This document shows, piece after piece, positions 15,909-24,483 of a stretch of 64,000 nt of DNA; the stretch's first letter is position 1, and every line of letters begins with the position of its first letter. The notes under the pieces are model-generated. The model had not been told where the DNA came from, searched no databases, and saw only the letters and a program-made list of their open reading frames with translations. The DNA comes from Erythrobacter sp. (GTDB lineage Bacteria > Pseudomonadota > Alphaproteobacteria > Sphingomonadales > Sphingomonadaceae). The position numbers were made by a program, and so were the translations under genes. Location of the stretch: assembly GCA_019739335.1 (NCBI GenBank), contig CP073261.1:372001-436000 (forward strand), written 5' to 3'.

Positions 15909-16361
15909 TCAGCCGGGCAATACGCCGCGCTTCCAGGCGACCAGCTTGGGGCGGAACTCCTGCCTGATCTCATCGTGTTGGTTGAGCGTTACGCAATGCG
16001 CGACGACGGCCCCCCGCCCCGGTTTTGATCGCGAGAAGATGATCTCCTCGATCCTCGTGCGCACCTGCAACACGTCGTCAGCGCGCGTCGGGGTAGGCCA
16101 GCGGATTTCGCCCCCCCCGCCGATCACGCCGTTCGCCAGGGGGATCGATGCAACCAGTTGCCGCATGGTGATTGCGGCCGTGTGCCAGCCGCTTGCGGCA
16201 AGACCGCCGAAGAAAGTGCCCTCCGCACCAGCCGAATCGGTATGGAACACCTGCGGATCGAAATCGCGGGCGAAGGCAATGATCTGTGCGGCATCCAACG
16301 CATGACCTTCGCTTTCGAATGTCTGTCCGACTGTCAGGTCATCAAGGTACAGTTCGTCCAC
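15909..16361 (-). CDS. MaoC-family dehydratase
   Basis: A 150-residue hot-dog-fold protein. The family hydratase motif is recognisable in IIAFARDFDPQVFHTD with Asp and His near residues 30-36, followed by FFGGLAASGWHTAAITMR. Members hydrate short enoyl-CoAs or act on related acyl thioesters. The start is the GTG at 16361 giving VDELYLDDLTVGQTF, two bases after the trxB stop, so translation is probably coupled. Because the convergent neighbour is an enoyl-CoA hydratase-like gene, acyl-CoA metabolism is a reasonable context, but the substrate is unknown. Cytoplasmic. Confidence 0.82.
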   Translation of the reverse strand: MDELYLDDLTVGQTFESEGHALDAAQIIAFARDFDPQVFHTDSAGAEGTFFGGLAASGWHTAAITMRQLVASIPLANGVIGGGGEIRWPTPTRADDVLQVRTRIEEIIFSRSKPGRGAVVAHCVTLNQHDEIRQEFRPKLVAWKRGVLPG

Positions 16362-16363
16362 GC

Positions 16364-17335
16364 CTACTCCGCCGCCACCGCTTCGCGCTTCGCGTGCTCC
16401 TGCGTCGCGAGGAAGCGCTCGGCATCGAGCGCGGCCATGCAGCCGGTGCCCGCTGCGGTCACTGCCTGTCGATAGGTGTGGTCCATCACGTCGCCACAAG
16501 CGAAGACGCCGGGGATGCTGGTCTTGGGCGTACCGGGTTCGACGATCAGGTAGCCGCCATCGTCCACCGGCAGCTTGCCTTTGAACAGCTCTGTCGAAGG
16601 CGCGTGGCCGATGGCGACGAAGGCCCCGTCCACCGCCAGTGTCGACAACTCGCCGGTCTGCGTATCGCGCAGTTCGAGATGGCCCAAAGCTCCGTTTTCG
16701 CCTGCCACGAACCGTTCGACCGCCTTGTTCCACAGCACCGAGATCTTCTCGCTGGCGAACAGCCGGTCTTGCAGGATCTTCTCGCTCCGCAACGAATCGC
16801 GCCGGTGGATCAGCGTCACGTCGTCCGAATGATTGGTGAGGTAGAGCGCTTCTTCCACTGCGGTATTGCCGCCGCCGATCACTGCCACCTTCTTGCCGCG
16901 ATAGAAGAACCCGTCACAGGTGGCGCAGGCGGAAACGCCCTTGCCGCCCAATTCCGCCTCGCCCGGGACGCCAAGCCACTTCGCCTGCGCTCCGGTTGCG
17001 ATCACCAGCACGTCGCCGATATACACATCGCCGGAATCGCCCACCGCGCGAAAGGGGGAGCCGTTCTCGAGATCGACCGAGACGATCGTGTCCCACATCA
17101 TCCGCGTGCCGACATGCTCGGCCTGCTTCTGCATCTGCTCCATCAGCCACGGGCCCTGGATCACGTCGGCAAAGCCGGGATAGTTCTCGACATCGGTGGT
17201 GATGGTCAGCTGACCGCCGGGTTGCAGCCCCTGCACCACGATCGGCGCCATCCCCGCGCGCGCGCCATAGATGGCTGCGGAATAGCCCGCCGGGCCGGAG
17301 CCGATGATGAGCATGCGGGTGGTGTGGGTGGCCAT
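16364..17335 (-). CDS. trxB: thioredoxin-disulfide reductase
   Basis: An NADPH- and FAD-dependent reductase for thioredoxin, 323 residues as expected. It has the FAD dinucleotide motif IIGSGPAGYSAAIY at the N-terminus, redox-active C137 and C140 in SACATCDGFFYRG, the NADPH motif VIGGGNTAVEEALYL and the C-terminal FAD block GVFACGDVMDHTYRQAVTAAGTGC. The ATG at 17335 was chosen because the FAD motif begins at about residue 9; upstream in-frame sequence is non-coding in character. Followed by the MaoC gene with a two-base gap. Cytoplasmic. Confidence 0.95.
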   Translation of the reverse strand: MATHTTRMLIIGSGPAGYSAAIYGARAGMAPIVVQGLQPGGQLTITTDVENYPGFADVIQGPWLMEQMQKQAEHVGTRMMWDTIVSVDLENGSPFRAVGDSGDVYIGDVLVIATGAQAKWLGVPGEAELGGKGVSACATCDGFFYRGKKVAVIGGGNTAVEEALYLTNHSDDVTLIHRRDSLRSEKILQDRLFASEKISVLWNKAVERFVAGENGALGHLELRDTQTGELSTLAVDGAFVAIGHAPSTELFKGKLPVDDGGYLIVEPGTPKTSIPGVFACGDVMDHTYRQAVTAAGTGCMAALDAERFLATQEHAKREAVAAE

Positions 17336-17484
17336 GGCTTCGCAATTCCTTCCGTCGTCGCAACGCAGTAGGAAGCCGCCCGATTCGGTGCAAGGCAAGG
17401 CGGGGCGCTTGTCAACGACCCCGGCCCACGCCCCGCGTCCCCAAGAGACATTCAGTTCGCAGCCCGCTGCGCACTGAAGTAACC

Positions 17485-17712
17485 TCAGTAGTTCTGGTTC
17501 GCGTTGTCCTGCCGCTGCAAGTCGCCCTTTTCGGCCATCCGCTTCACCAGATAACCTGCGCCGAGAGCGCCAAGCAATCCGAACACACCCATCCGCCGCG
17601 CAACCGGGATAGCCAGCGCACCGAGGATCGCCCCGCCGGTGCCGCTCACTCCGCGCGTCGCATTGCCAGCAGCAGCACCAGCCGCAGCACCAATAATCTT
17701 GCCAATCATCAT
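17485..17712 (-). CDS. small glycine-zipper membrane protein
   Basis: A 75-residue protein with a clear ribosome site (AAAGGAGAT) before the ATG at 17712. The first 60 residues alternate Gly/Ala every few positions (GKIIGAAAGAAAGNATRG, GLLGALGAGYLV), a glycine-zipper pattern seen in small membrane-inserted or envelope-stress proteins. Two hydrophobic stretches, about residues 3-15 and 27-55, could span the inner membrane; the tail (KGDLQRQDNANQNY) is polar. There is no cleavable signal. The function is unknown. Confidence 0.7.
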   Translation of the reverse strand: MMIGKIIGAAAGAAAGNATRGVSGTGGAILGALAIPVARRMGVFGLLGALGAGYLVKRMAEKGDLQRQDNANQNY

Positions 17713-18156
17713 GAATCTCCTTTTGCAGAGTAACGCATGTCAAGGAGCATGGGTTCCAATGGGACCGAGAGTGATGGTGGGCAACGCAATGATGGCTCCT
17801 AGATTTGTGGACGCTTTCTTTCCGATTCCGAGGACATGAGGTGTCGATTGGGGAAGGCTGATTTCAGCGACGAGCTCAAGTCCAATGCGGCAGGTCAGAT
17901 CCCTGGGCGCGGGTATCGTATTGAGAGGTCTCCGAGCGGCTCGGCGTGAGCCAGCACTCTTGGTGTACTAAGAAGCAGCAGTTTGCGCAGAACCCGGAGG
18001 AGGGATCGAAAGACACGGAGACCCGAAACGCGGAGACCGGAGATGGCCACGTCCGATACCTTCCGAGCCCTACTCCTCACCCTTAATCGCAGGACGCCGT
18101 CCTAGCCGCGACAGCAACGCAAAGCATCGCCTGCATCACAACAATACAAAGAAGAA
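17713..18156. other. 444-bp intergenic stretch without a supported gene
   Basis: No frame here has plausible coding bias. It contains short degenerate direct repeats around 18017-18045 (CGGAGACCCG, CGGAGACCGG). A short minus-strand frame through them reads as low-complexity SGLRVSGLRV and is probably not a gene. Promoter signals for the small gene at 17485-17712 should lie at its left end. Confidence 0.5.
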
Positions 18157-18184
18157 GGGGTCGGAGGGTTACTCCTCCGACCCC
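18157..18184 (-). terminator. rho-independent terminator of the autotransporter gene
   Basis: Perfect 10-bp stem GGGGTCGGAG / CTCCGACCCC with an 8-base loop, 30 bases past the stop codon at 18214. Read on the minus strand it is followed by CTTCTTCTTTGTATTG, a T-rich tract, as expected of an intrinsic terminator. Confidence 0.85.
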
Positions 18185-18213
18185 TGGGATTTTCGCGAGT
18201 CCCGGTTCGAAGC

Positions 18214-21200
18214 TTAGTTGCCCGAACCTGGCCCGTAAGTCACTTCCACGCGGCGGTTCTGCAGTTCGCGTACACCGTCGGCAGTCGGAACCCGGTTGCG
18301 GCTTTCACCGAAAGCTTCGCTGGTAATGCGAGCGGCCGGGACACCGCGACCAGTCAAGTACTGCTGGACAGAAGCATTGCGGCGCTCCGACAGTCCGACG
18401 TTGTAGATCGCCGAGCCAGAGCGGTCGGCATGACCGGCCAACATGACTGACGCCCTGCCGCAGTTGCCATAAGCGGTAGCCGCCGAATCCAGCACGGTTG
18501 CCGCTTCCGGCGTGATCGCTGACTGGTCCCAGTCGAAGAACACGATGTAGGGCCCCTGGTCGCAACGCACGGCTGGCGGAGGGGGCGGAGGAGGCGGAGG
18601 AGGCGGAGGAGGGGGCGGGGGAGCCGGGGGAGGCGGCGGCGGTGAGGGCGGGGAGACAGCCGGGGCGCGTCCACCAAATGCGATCCGCAGGGTGGCCGTT
18701 CCCCCATGGACCTCGTGTGCATCGCCAAACCAGCCTTCGTAACCCAACCGCAGCGAAACACGGTCGCTTAGCGAGGCAGCAAGGCTCAGGCCTGCTACGA
18801 TTGCGTCCTCATCCCGCTGAGGCCCGAGCACTGTGAAGCTTGCTCCCGGTTGCGAAACGAAGGAGGTGCGAAAGCTGGTCGGTGCATCGTCGAACTGATG
18901 CCGCCAACCAACTCTCGCTTCGGGCATCACCCCGCCGAGCGGCAGCGCAAGCCGCAAGCCCAGTTCGGAAGAAGCGTAGCTGTCCTTGCCGCCGGCCACA
19001 GCAAGATTGGCTGCGGTGGGTCCGGCTTCAGTGAACCCGTTCAGTTCTGCCGAGACATAATCAAGGCCGACGTAAGGGGTTGCCGTGGCCCCCCCGAGCG
19101 GGATGCGATAACCCGCTTCGCCACCCAGCGCCCAGACGGTGGCTTCGGTATCGGCCGTCGCCAGCCCCGAGATCGAACGGATTGCTATCTGGCGCGAGGA
19201 TTCACCATCAAGATCGGAGTAGCTGCCCGACCCCTTGATATAGAAAGTTCCTGGATCATACGCGGCATAGGCGCCGATCTGATAACCATCGGATTCCAGC
19301 GTCCCGCCGAATTGGTCGAAGTCCACATCGCTCTTTACGTAGCCGCCGCCGATACCGATTACGCCGTATTCGCCCACGCGGAAGTCAAATCCGCTGGCCA
19401 GGAACAGCTGGTCTCCGGAGAGGCCGGTCGTATCCTGCCCCGCATCGCTGTCGATGGCTTCCGAGGCAAAGCTGGCGCTGACCCAGATCCCTACCGGGCT
19501 TTCCCGACGGCACGACAGCGAACCATCGCTCAACTGCAATGCGGCGCATTCTCCCATGTCGGACAATACGCCATTGAAGCGCGAGCCCATCCAGCCAAGC
19601 GACTGGATGTAAGTTGCATATTGGGCACCGTGCATGGTGCTGAGCGCCGAGCGGTAATCGGCCGCATCGTCGATCAGGAACATCTCGGCCATCAGCCCGC
19701 CCCAATCCCCGGTGAGGGTGGGCGAATACAGCGTTTCGATCGCATTAGCGGCCGATTGCTGGTTCGGGGTCAGGTTGAAGTCGGCATTTCCGAATGACAG
19801 ACGCGAGATCCGCAGATCGACATTGTTGTTCGTATCATATTCCGCCACCGGGTTCAGGAAGATCGAACCGGTGTTGGTCCTGACCGAGGCGAACTCGCCT
19901 ACGCGCGTGCCGGCATCGATAATGTCGTTGAAAAAATAGACATTGTCGTAAAGCCCGTTGGGAGTGGAAAGCTGCGCCAGCAGGTTGCCTCCGGTCAGCG
20001 TGGCAGTGTTGGCGTTGACATAGGGATAGGCTGCCTGTGCCGCGGCGGCCGCAGTGAAAGTGGGCAGTTGCAGTTTCAGCGTGCCACCCGGTGCCACGGT
20101 AAAGCTGTCCACGTTGACCGCGGCAGGTCCGTCATAGTTGGGATTACCCGCCTGCTGGTTCACCAGATAGAGCGTGGCTCCGTTCTGGATCGTCAGACTG
20201 CCGACCAATGGACCCACCGGGCCTGCGGCCGCGATGATCCCATCGATGCTGAGTGCCGAAACCAGCGTTTCTACCGACTCCATGGAGTCGACCAGCGGAT
20301 TGACGATGCCGTCGAGAGTAGTCTCGCCGCTGAGGATCCGGATCGCGTCATCATCGGTCAGCACGATGTCGCCATAGACCGAGCTTGCACCGGAGAAATC
20401 GACTCTCACCGGGTTGGGCGCGTCCGACAGGTCGATCGCGGTGCCGTGCTGGAAGGTGGCTCCGCCATCCACGCTTTCACGTGCGATGATAGTGCCGCCG
20501 TTGTTGGCAATTATCATCCCGTCGTCCTCGCCCGGAAGGACCGGCGAGATGGCGAAGGTTTCGACCAGAATTCCGGTCGCATCCACTGGCGCACCATTGC
20601 TGATTGCCGTGACACGGATCGTGCCGCTGTTGGTGAGCGTGGCGGTGTTGACTGCCGAGCTGAAGTAAATCCCGACAGCTTCGGCACTTGCAGAACCAAT
20701 GTCGAGGACCCCCACCATATCGCCAAGATCGCCGCCGTTGGCCGTCGCGGTGACTGCCAGCGTACCACTGTTGAGGACCGATCCCGAAACCAGATTGGTC
20801 CAGCCTTCCCAGGGATCCTCCTCTTCTTCGGCAGCCACGACGATGTCACCCTCACCACCGCCGCCACCGCCGCCACCGCTACCGCCGCCTCCTTCTTCTG
20901 GCGGGAAGGTGGTGGGATCCACCTCCGCAAGGAAGGCCATGCCGCCGGCCAGCGCATAGGCTGCGCCATCGGAATTGGTGACCGCATTGACAGTCAGCGT
21001 GCCGCCGTTGACCACTGCGAGCGCGAGGGGCTCGCCTTGGGCAACATAGCCGCCAGCCTCGCTTCCGGCCCAGGCGCCATCGGTTGCCTCGCTGGTTGCG
21101 CTGGCCGTTACGGTAAGGCTGCCGCTGTTGGCAAAGCTGGCGGTCGCCCCGCTCAGCGGAGCCAGCAGCGATTGCAGCACGCCTACAGCAAGACCATTGG

Positions 21201-22710
21201 CCTCGGCGTATTCACCAGTGGCCCTGGCTGTCGAGGTGGCAGAGAATGCTCCGGAGTTGCTGAACGCAGCAGATGCACTTCCGGTCACTTCGCCTTCCTG
21301 GAACACCGCTGCGCCCAGATAGGCGTTGGCGCTGCTGAAAGCTTCGGACGTGGCTGTGGCCGTGGCGCCGAACGTGAGCGTAGCCCCTGTCGCGTTAGTG
21401 AAGTTGGCAACGCCGGTGCGCCCAATGAAGCTTTCCGGGCCGCCAGCTTCGACGATCTGGTGGATCACGCCGTTGGCGCCCGCCGTGGCTGACGCCCCTT
21501 CGGCAAGAACCATCGCGGTCATCGCGTCCTCGTCCACCGGTACCACGCCGGTCGAAGTGGCATTGGCGGTGTAGGTGAAGTCAATGCTGCCGGCATTGGT
21601 CATGTCCACGGTGACATCGCCGTCGTCCGCGCCGCTGGCTTGCGCCTGCAGCACGATGCCCGCGCCCTTTGCATCATGATCCTCCGAAAAGGCATCGCCG
21701 CCGGTTGCGCTGGCGGTGGCATATTGAGCAGCGGTGGCCGTCGCGGTTGCGCTGACGTCAATCTCACCGCCAGCAAGATTGGTCACCACCACATCTGAAG
21801 TGTCAACGCCTACGCCGTTGGTGCGGGCGCGGATGTGCACCAAGCCATGTTCGCCGCCCCCTGCTTCGGCAAGTGCCGTAGCGCTGCCTTCGGTCGAGGT
21901 GCCGGTGGCGGTCGCGCTGAAATCGAGCAGTCCGTTGTTGGTCAGTTGCGCCAACGTGGATGCATCGCTCGCACCATTGCCTGAAGCGCGCATATAGAGT
22001 GCTTCAAGGGTCGTGGCTTCAGCAATGGCATCATCGACTGCGCTTGCCGTTGCGCTGGAGAATACCACGAAATCGCCGCTGTTGTTGCTCGTGGCCGTGG
22101 CCGTGCCATCGGTGTTCTCTTCAAGCGACGCTTCCTGGTGAAATCCGCCCGTCACGATCGCATGGGCACGGGCACCGAAACTGTCGCCCTCGGCCGGCGC
22201 GGTTGTGCCGCTGGCAAGCGCGGTGGAACCGACAGTCAGGCTGCCGCTGTTAAAGGCCGTAGCAGTTACCTCGGGCAGAGGGGCGGCGAGGATCTGTGAA
22301 ACGGCGTCTTCGATCAAGGCATTCGCAATCGCGTGCCCATCAGGATTTGTCGCGGTAGCAGCAGCGAGCACCGAGACATCGCCGGCGTTATCCAGCAGGA
22401 GGCCATTGTCCTCCAACGCGGCAACGGTCAGCGCGTCGGCACTCACTTCCTCTTCGTGATCTTCCCCTTCTTCGCCCTGCTGGATGGTGCCGGTGGGGAC
22501 GCTGACAACTGCCGAAGTCGCGGCAGTTGTCCCGGTGGTGGTGACGCCCGAGGTAAATGTCTCATCGCTTTCGAATACGAACTGGTCGGGCAACAGCGCA
22601 CCTTCTTGCACCGTCTGTTGCACCGCTTCTTGGGCAAAGGCCGCAGTAGCGATCCCCAAACTAAGCAGGGACACACTTGCGGCCAGCATCTTGCGTGAAT
22701 TCTTCCTCAT
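18214..22710 (-). CDS. giant autotransporter-like outer-membrane protein with C-terminal OmpA domain
   Basis: A 1498-residue exported protein. The ATG at 22710 has a GGAGAG site and begins a signal peptide (MLAASVSLLSLGIATAAFA). Residues about 30-1060 are a Ser/Thr/Ala-rich passenger of repeated units like 'NSGSLTVTASAT' and 'TNAGSIDFTYTA', which suggests a beta-helix; a Gly-rich, acidic insert (EGGGGSGGGGGGGGEGD) is near residue 615. Residues about 1070-1345 resemble an autotransporter beta-barrel (GIWVSASFASEAID onward). A proline-rich linker follows (about 1353-1378), then an OmpA/peptidoglycan-binding domain (1381-1498) with GHADRSG, NVGLSERRNASV and QNRRVEVTYG. Surface passenger, barrel and periplasmic anchor in one chain is unusual. 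Probably an adhesin or surface structural protein; function inferred. Confidence 0.88.
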   Translation of the reverse strand: MRKNSRKMLAASVSLLSLGIATAAFAQEAVQQTVQEGALLPDQFVFESDETFTSGVTTTGTTAATSAVVSVPTGTIQQGEEGEDHEEEVSADALTVAALEDNGLLLDNAGDVSVLAAATATNPDGHAIANALIEDAVSQILAAPLPEVTATAFNSGSLTVGSTALASGTTAPAEGDSFGARAHAIVTGGFHQEASLEENTDGTATATSNNSGDFVVFSSATASAVDDAIAEATTLEALYMRASGNGASDASTLAQLTNNGLLDFSATATGTSTEGSATALAEAGGGEHGLVHIRARTNGVGVDTSDVVVTNLAGGEIDVSATATATAAQYATASATGGDAFSEDHDAKGAGIVLQAQASGADDGDVTVDMTNAGSIDFTYTANATSTGVVPVDEDAMTAMVLAEGASATAGANGVIHQIVEAGGPESFIGRTGVANFTNATGATLTFGATATATSEAFSSANAYLGAAVFQEGEVTGSASAAFSNSGAFSATSTARATGEYAEANGLAVGVLQSLLAPLSGATASFANSGSLTVTASATSEATDGAWAGSEAGGYVAQGEPLALAVVNGGTLTVNAVTNSDGAAYALAGGMAFLAEVDPTTFPPEEGGGGSGGGGGGGGEGDIVVAAEEEEDPWEGWTNLVSGSVLNSGTLAVTATANGGDLGDMVGVLDIGSASAEAVGIYFSSAVNTATLTNSGTIRVTAISNGAPVDATGILVETFAISPVLPGEDDGMIIANNGGTIIARESVDGGATFQHGTAIDLSDAPNPVRVDFSGASSVYGDIVLTDDDAIRILSGETTLDGIVNPLVDSMESVETLVSALSIDGIIAAAGPVGPLVGSLTIQNGATLYLVNQQAGNPNYDGPAAVNVDSFTVAPGGTLKLQLPTFTAAAAAQAAYPYVNANTATLTGGNLLAQLSTPNGLYDNVYFFNDIIDAGTRVGEFASVRTNTGSIFLNPVAEYDTNNNVDLRISRLSFGNADFNLTPNQQSAANAIETLYSPTLTGDWGGLMAEMFLIDDAADYRSALSTMHGAQYATYIQSLGWMGSRFNGVLSDMGECAALQLSDGSLSCRRESPVGIWVSASFASEAIDSDAGQDTTGLSGDQLFLASGFDFRVGEYGVIGIGGGYVKSDVDFDQFGGTLESDGYQIGAYAAYDPGTFYIKGSGSYSDLDGESSRQIAIRSISGLATADTEATVWALGGEAGYRIPLGGATATPYVGLDYVSAELNGFTEAGPTAANLAVAGGKDSYASSELGLRLALPLGGVMPEARVGWRHQFDDAPTSFRTSFVSQPGASFTVLGPQRDEDAIVAGLSLAASLSDRVSLRLGYEGWFGDAHEVHGGTATLRIAFGGRAPAVSPPSPPPPPPAPPPPPPPPPPPPPPPPAVRCDQGPYIVFFDWDQSAITPEAATVLDSAATAYGNCGRASVMLAGHADRSGSAIYNVGLSERRNASVQQYLTGRGVPAARITSEAFGESRNRVPTADGVRELQNRRVEVTYGPGSGN

Positions 22711-22772
22711 GGTTGGCTCTCCGTCCGATTGCACACTCTCGCGCAATCAGGGAGCAAACGGTTCGATGATAC

Positions 22773-22813
22773 CCGTAAATATACGGTACGACCCTGCGCA
22801 GGCCGCTACCGTA
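22773..22813. promoter_or_regulatory. overlapping palindromes in the divergent autotransporter/hsp20 spacer
   Basis: A perfect dyad CCGTA-AATA-TACGG (22773-22786) overlaps a second inverted pair, TACGGTA (22782-22788) and TACCGTA (22807-22813). They lie between the two divergent starts, 63 bases from the autotransporter ATG and 73 from the hsp20 ATG. This is the layout of an operator bound by a dimeric regulator controlling both genes; the factor is unknown. Confidence 0.4.
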
Positions 22814-22885
22814 ACATTACTAATCCCGCCGCTTGAGCAGGTTCTCTAGGTGTTGGCCGGTAATCATTCCGAACAGGAAAAAGCG

Positions 22886-23368
22886 ATGAACGAGCATTCT
22901 ACATTGCCTGTTTCAGGCGTTCGCGAGTTGAGCCTGCCGGTCGTGTTCGGACGCCTGCGGGAGGAAATCGATCAGTTGTTCGACGCCTTCAGCCGCTCGC
23001 GACCCATTCGCGACATTTTGCAGATGCCGATGATGTCAGAGTTCAATCCCGCGGTGGAATTTCAGGACTGCAAGGACCATTACGAACTCGTCGTCGAGCT
23101 GCCAGGTCTGGATGAGAAGGACATCGATATCGAATTGACCGACGGGACGCTTTCGATTTCAGGAGAAAAGCGCTCGGAAGATGAGAAGCGAGAAGGGAAT
23201 TACCTGGTCAGCGAGCGCAGCTATGGGGCGTTCCGGCGTCAGTTAACCCTGCCAGCCGATGTCGATCCTGAAAATATCCAGGCCAAATACCGCCAGGGCA
23301 TCCTTCAGCTAGACATCAAGAAGGATCAGGACGCAGTCAACCGGGTCCGCAAGATTGCTGTCGGTTGA
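22886..23368 (+). CDS. Hsp20/alpha-crystallin small heat-shock protein
   Basis: A 160-residue ATP-independent holdase that binds unfolding proteins. The alpha-crystallin domain spans about residues 50-150: EFNPAVEFQDCKDHYELVVELPG at its start is compressed here to EFNPAVEFQDCKDHYEL; LSISGEKRSEDE, SYGAFRRQLTLP and YRQGILQLDIKK follow. The ATG at 22886 has AGGAAA upstream; an earlier in-frame start would add an unrelated leader. It is divergent from the autotransporter gene and upstream of a universal stress protein, so a stress regulon is likely. Cytoplasmic oligomer. Confidence 0.93.
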   Translation: MNEHSTLPVSGVRELSLPVVFGRLREEIDQLFDAFSRSRPIRDILQMPMMSEFNPAVEFQDCKDHYELVVELPGLDEKDIDIELTDGTLSISGEKRSEDEKREGNYLVSERSYGAFRRQLTLPADVDPENIQAKYRQGILQLDIKKDQDAVNRVRKIAVG

Positions 23369-23373
23369 ACCAC

Positions 23374-23538
23374 ATGCGGCGTGTCAGTGAAGTGGCGAGT
23401 ATTCCACCTTGCGAGCCGGATCGGATCGATCAGCCGATATCCCCGGTGATTGAGCCGCTGCCGCCCGAACCCGAGCCCGAGCACTCTCCCGAATTCGATC
23501 CGCCGGCGCCCGACTTCGATGAACCGGATCCAGGGTAG
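23374..23538 (+). CDS. small Pro/Glu-rich ORF, function unknown
   Basis: A 54-codon frame from ATG at 23374 to TAG at 23538, just after the hsp20 stop. The product is strongly acidic and proline-rich: IEPLPPEPEPEHSPEFD, then PPAPDFDEPDPG, with roughly one Pro in four. There is no signal peptide or hydrophobic stretch and it is presumably disordered. The ribosome site is weak, but its position between hsp20 and the UspA gene would allow translation from the same transcript. The regular amino-acid bias over the whole frame argues against chance, but homologues would be needed to confirm it. Confidence 0.4.
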   Translation: MRRVSEVASIPPCEPDRIDQPISPVIEPLPPEPEPEHSPEFDPPAPDFDEPDPG

Positions 23539-23636
23539 GAGGAATATTGCTGACCGCATCCTCTCGCAGCTTCGGGTGAACGACGGGGGATGGGCCGAAA
23601 AGCGCGCTCGGTCAGATGTCAGCAAAGGAAGCTGCG

Positions 23637-24428
23637 ATGAAGAACATTTTGCTGTTGGTCCATGAGGACCCAGGCCAGTTCTCCCGATTGCAGGTTGCCC
23701 TCGCAATAGTGCGCACCCTGCGCGGGCATCTGCTATGCGTGGAGGTAAAGTCTATCCCTGTTTTGACAAGTGATGGATACACGGGGCTTCCGGATGCTCT
23801 GATCACCCAGCAGCTGCGCGAGCCTTCGGCGATGCGTACCCGGCTAGAGACTCTCCTGGTGCAGGAGAATGTCTCATGGTCCTTTACGGAGACGTTTGGC
23901 TCGAACGCCAGCGCTTTGGACGACGTGTCGGAATTGGCCGATCTCATTGTCTTATCGACGCACCATGAACCTGTGCCCGGCCATCGCCGTCATCCGGAAG
24001 CACTGCCCATTGAGGCGCGTCGTCCGATGCTAGCGGTTCCGCCAGGTTGCCAGGGTCTGGACACGCGGGGCTGCGTGACGGTTGCATGGGATGGATCGCG
24101 GCCGTGCAACGAAGCAATGCGCGCCGGTGTTCCCTTATTGAAATCCGCGCGCAAGGTCGTGCTCCTGGAAATCAATCAGCCGGGCGGCGTGTTCGCGATG
24201 ACGGAAGCTGCCCGGTATCTTTCACGCCACGGAATTCCGGCGGAATTGTGCGGGAGATCAACTGGAGGACCAGTGGCAAGCGCGATCCTCGAACATGCAA
24301 GGCAGTGCCACGCGGACATGATCGTGATGGGCGCCTACGGCGTTCCTCGCGCGGAACAGGCCATATTCGGTGGCACCACCCGCACCATCTTGATGGAAGC
24401 GGAAGTCCCGCTCCTGTTGGCGCACTGA
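23637..24428 (+). CDS. universal stress protein with two UspA domains
   Basis: A 263-residue protein with two tandem Usp folds. The first (about residues 1-135) starts KNILLLVHEDPGQF. The second (about 145-263) starts VTVAWDGSRPCNEAM and ends with the ATP-binding type motif MGAYGVPRAEQAIFGGTTRTIL, equivalent to G-x2-G-x9-G-S/T. The ATG at 23637 has AAGGA 8 bases upstream; the in-frame ATG at 23616 has none. It follows hsp20 and the small acidic ORF, forming a stress gene group. Cytoplasmic; the exact role is unknown. Confidence 0.88.
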   Translation: MKNILLLVHEDPGQFSRLQVALAIVRTLRGHLLCVEVKSIPVLTSDGYTGLPDALITQQLREPSAMRTRLETLLVQENVSWSFTETFGSNASALDDVSELADLIVLSTHHEPVPGHRRHPEALPIEARRPMLAVPPGCQGLDTRGCVTVAWDGSRPCNEAMRAGVPLLKSARKVVLLEINQPGGVFAMTEAARYLSRHGIPAELCGRSTGGPVASAILEHARQCHADMIVMGAYGVPRAEQAIFGGTTRTILMEAEVPLLLAH

Positions 24429-24483
24429 GGCCCCGGGCGGGCAAAGACTGAACTGATCTGAACTCGAACCAAAGGAGACGGAC

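Noticed and set aside
15909..16733. A longer MaoC protein starting within trxB
   Set aside because: The extra 120 residues are an antiparallel or shifted reading of trxB with poor composition; the GTG two bases after the trxB stop gives the normal family start.
17895..18080. A 61-codon minus-strand frame after the small membrane protein gene
   Set aside because: It reads through degenerate direct repeats (SGLRVSGLRV) and has no ribosome site.
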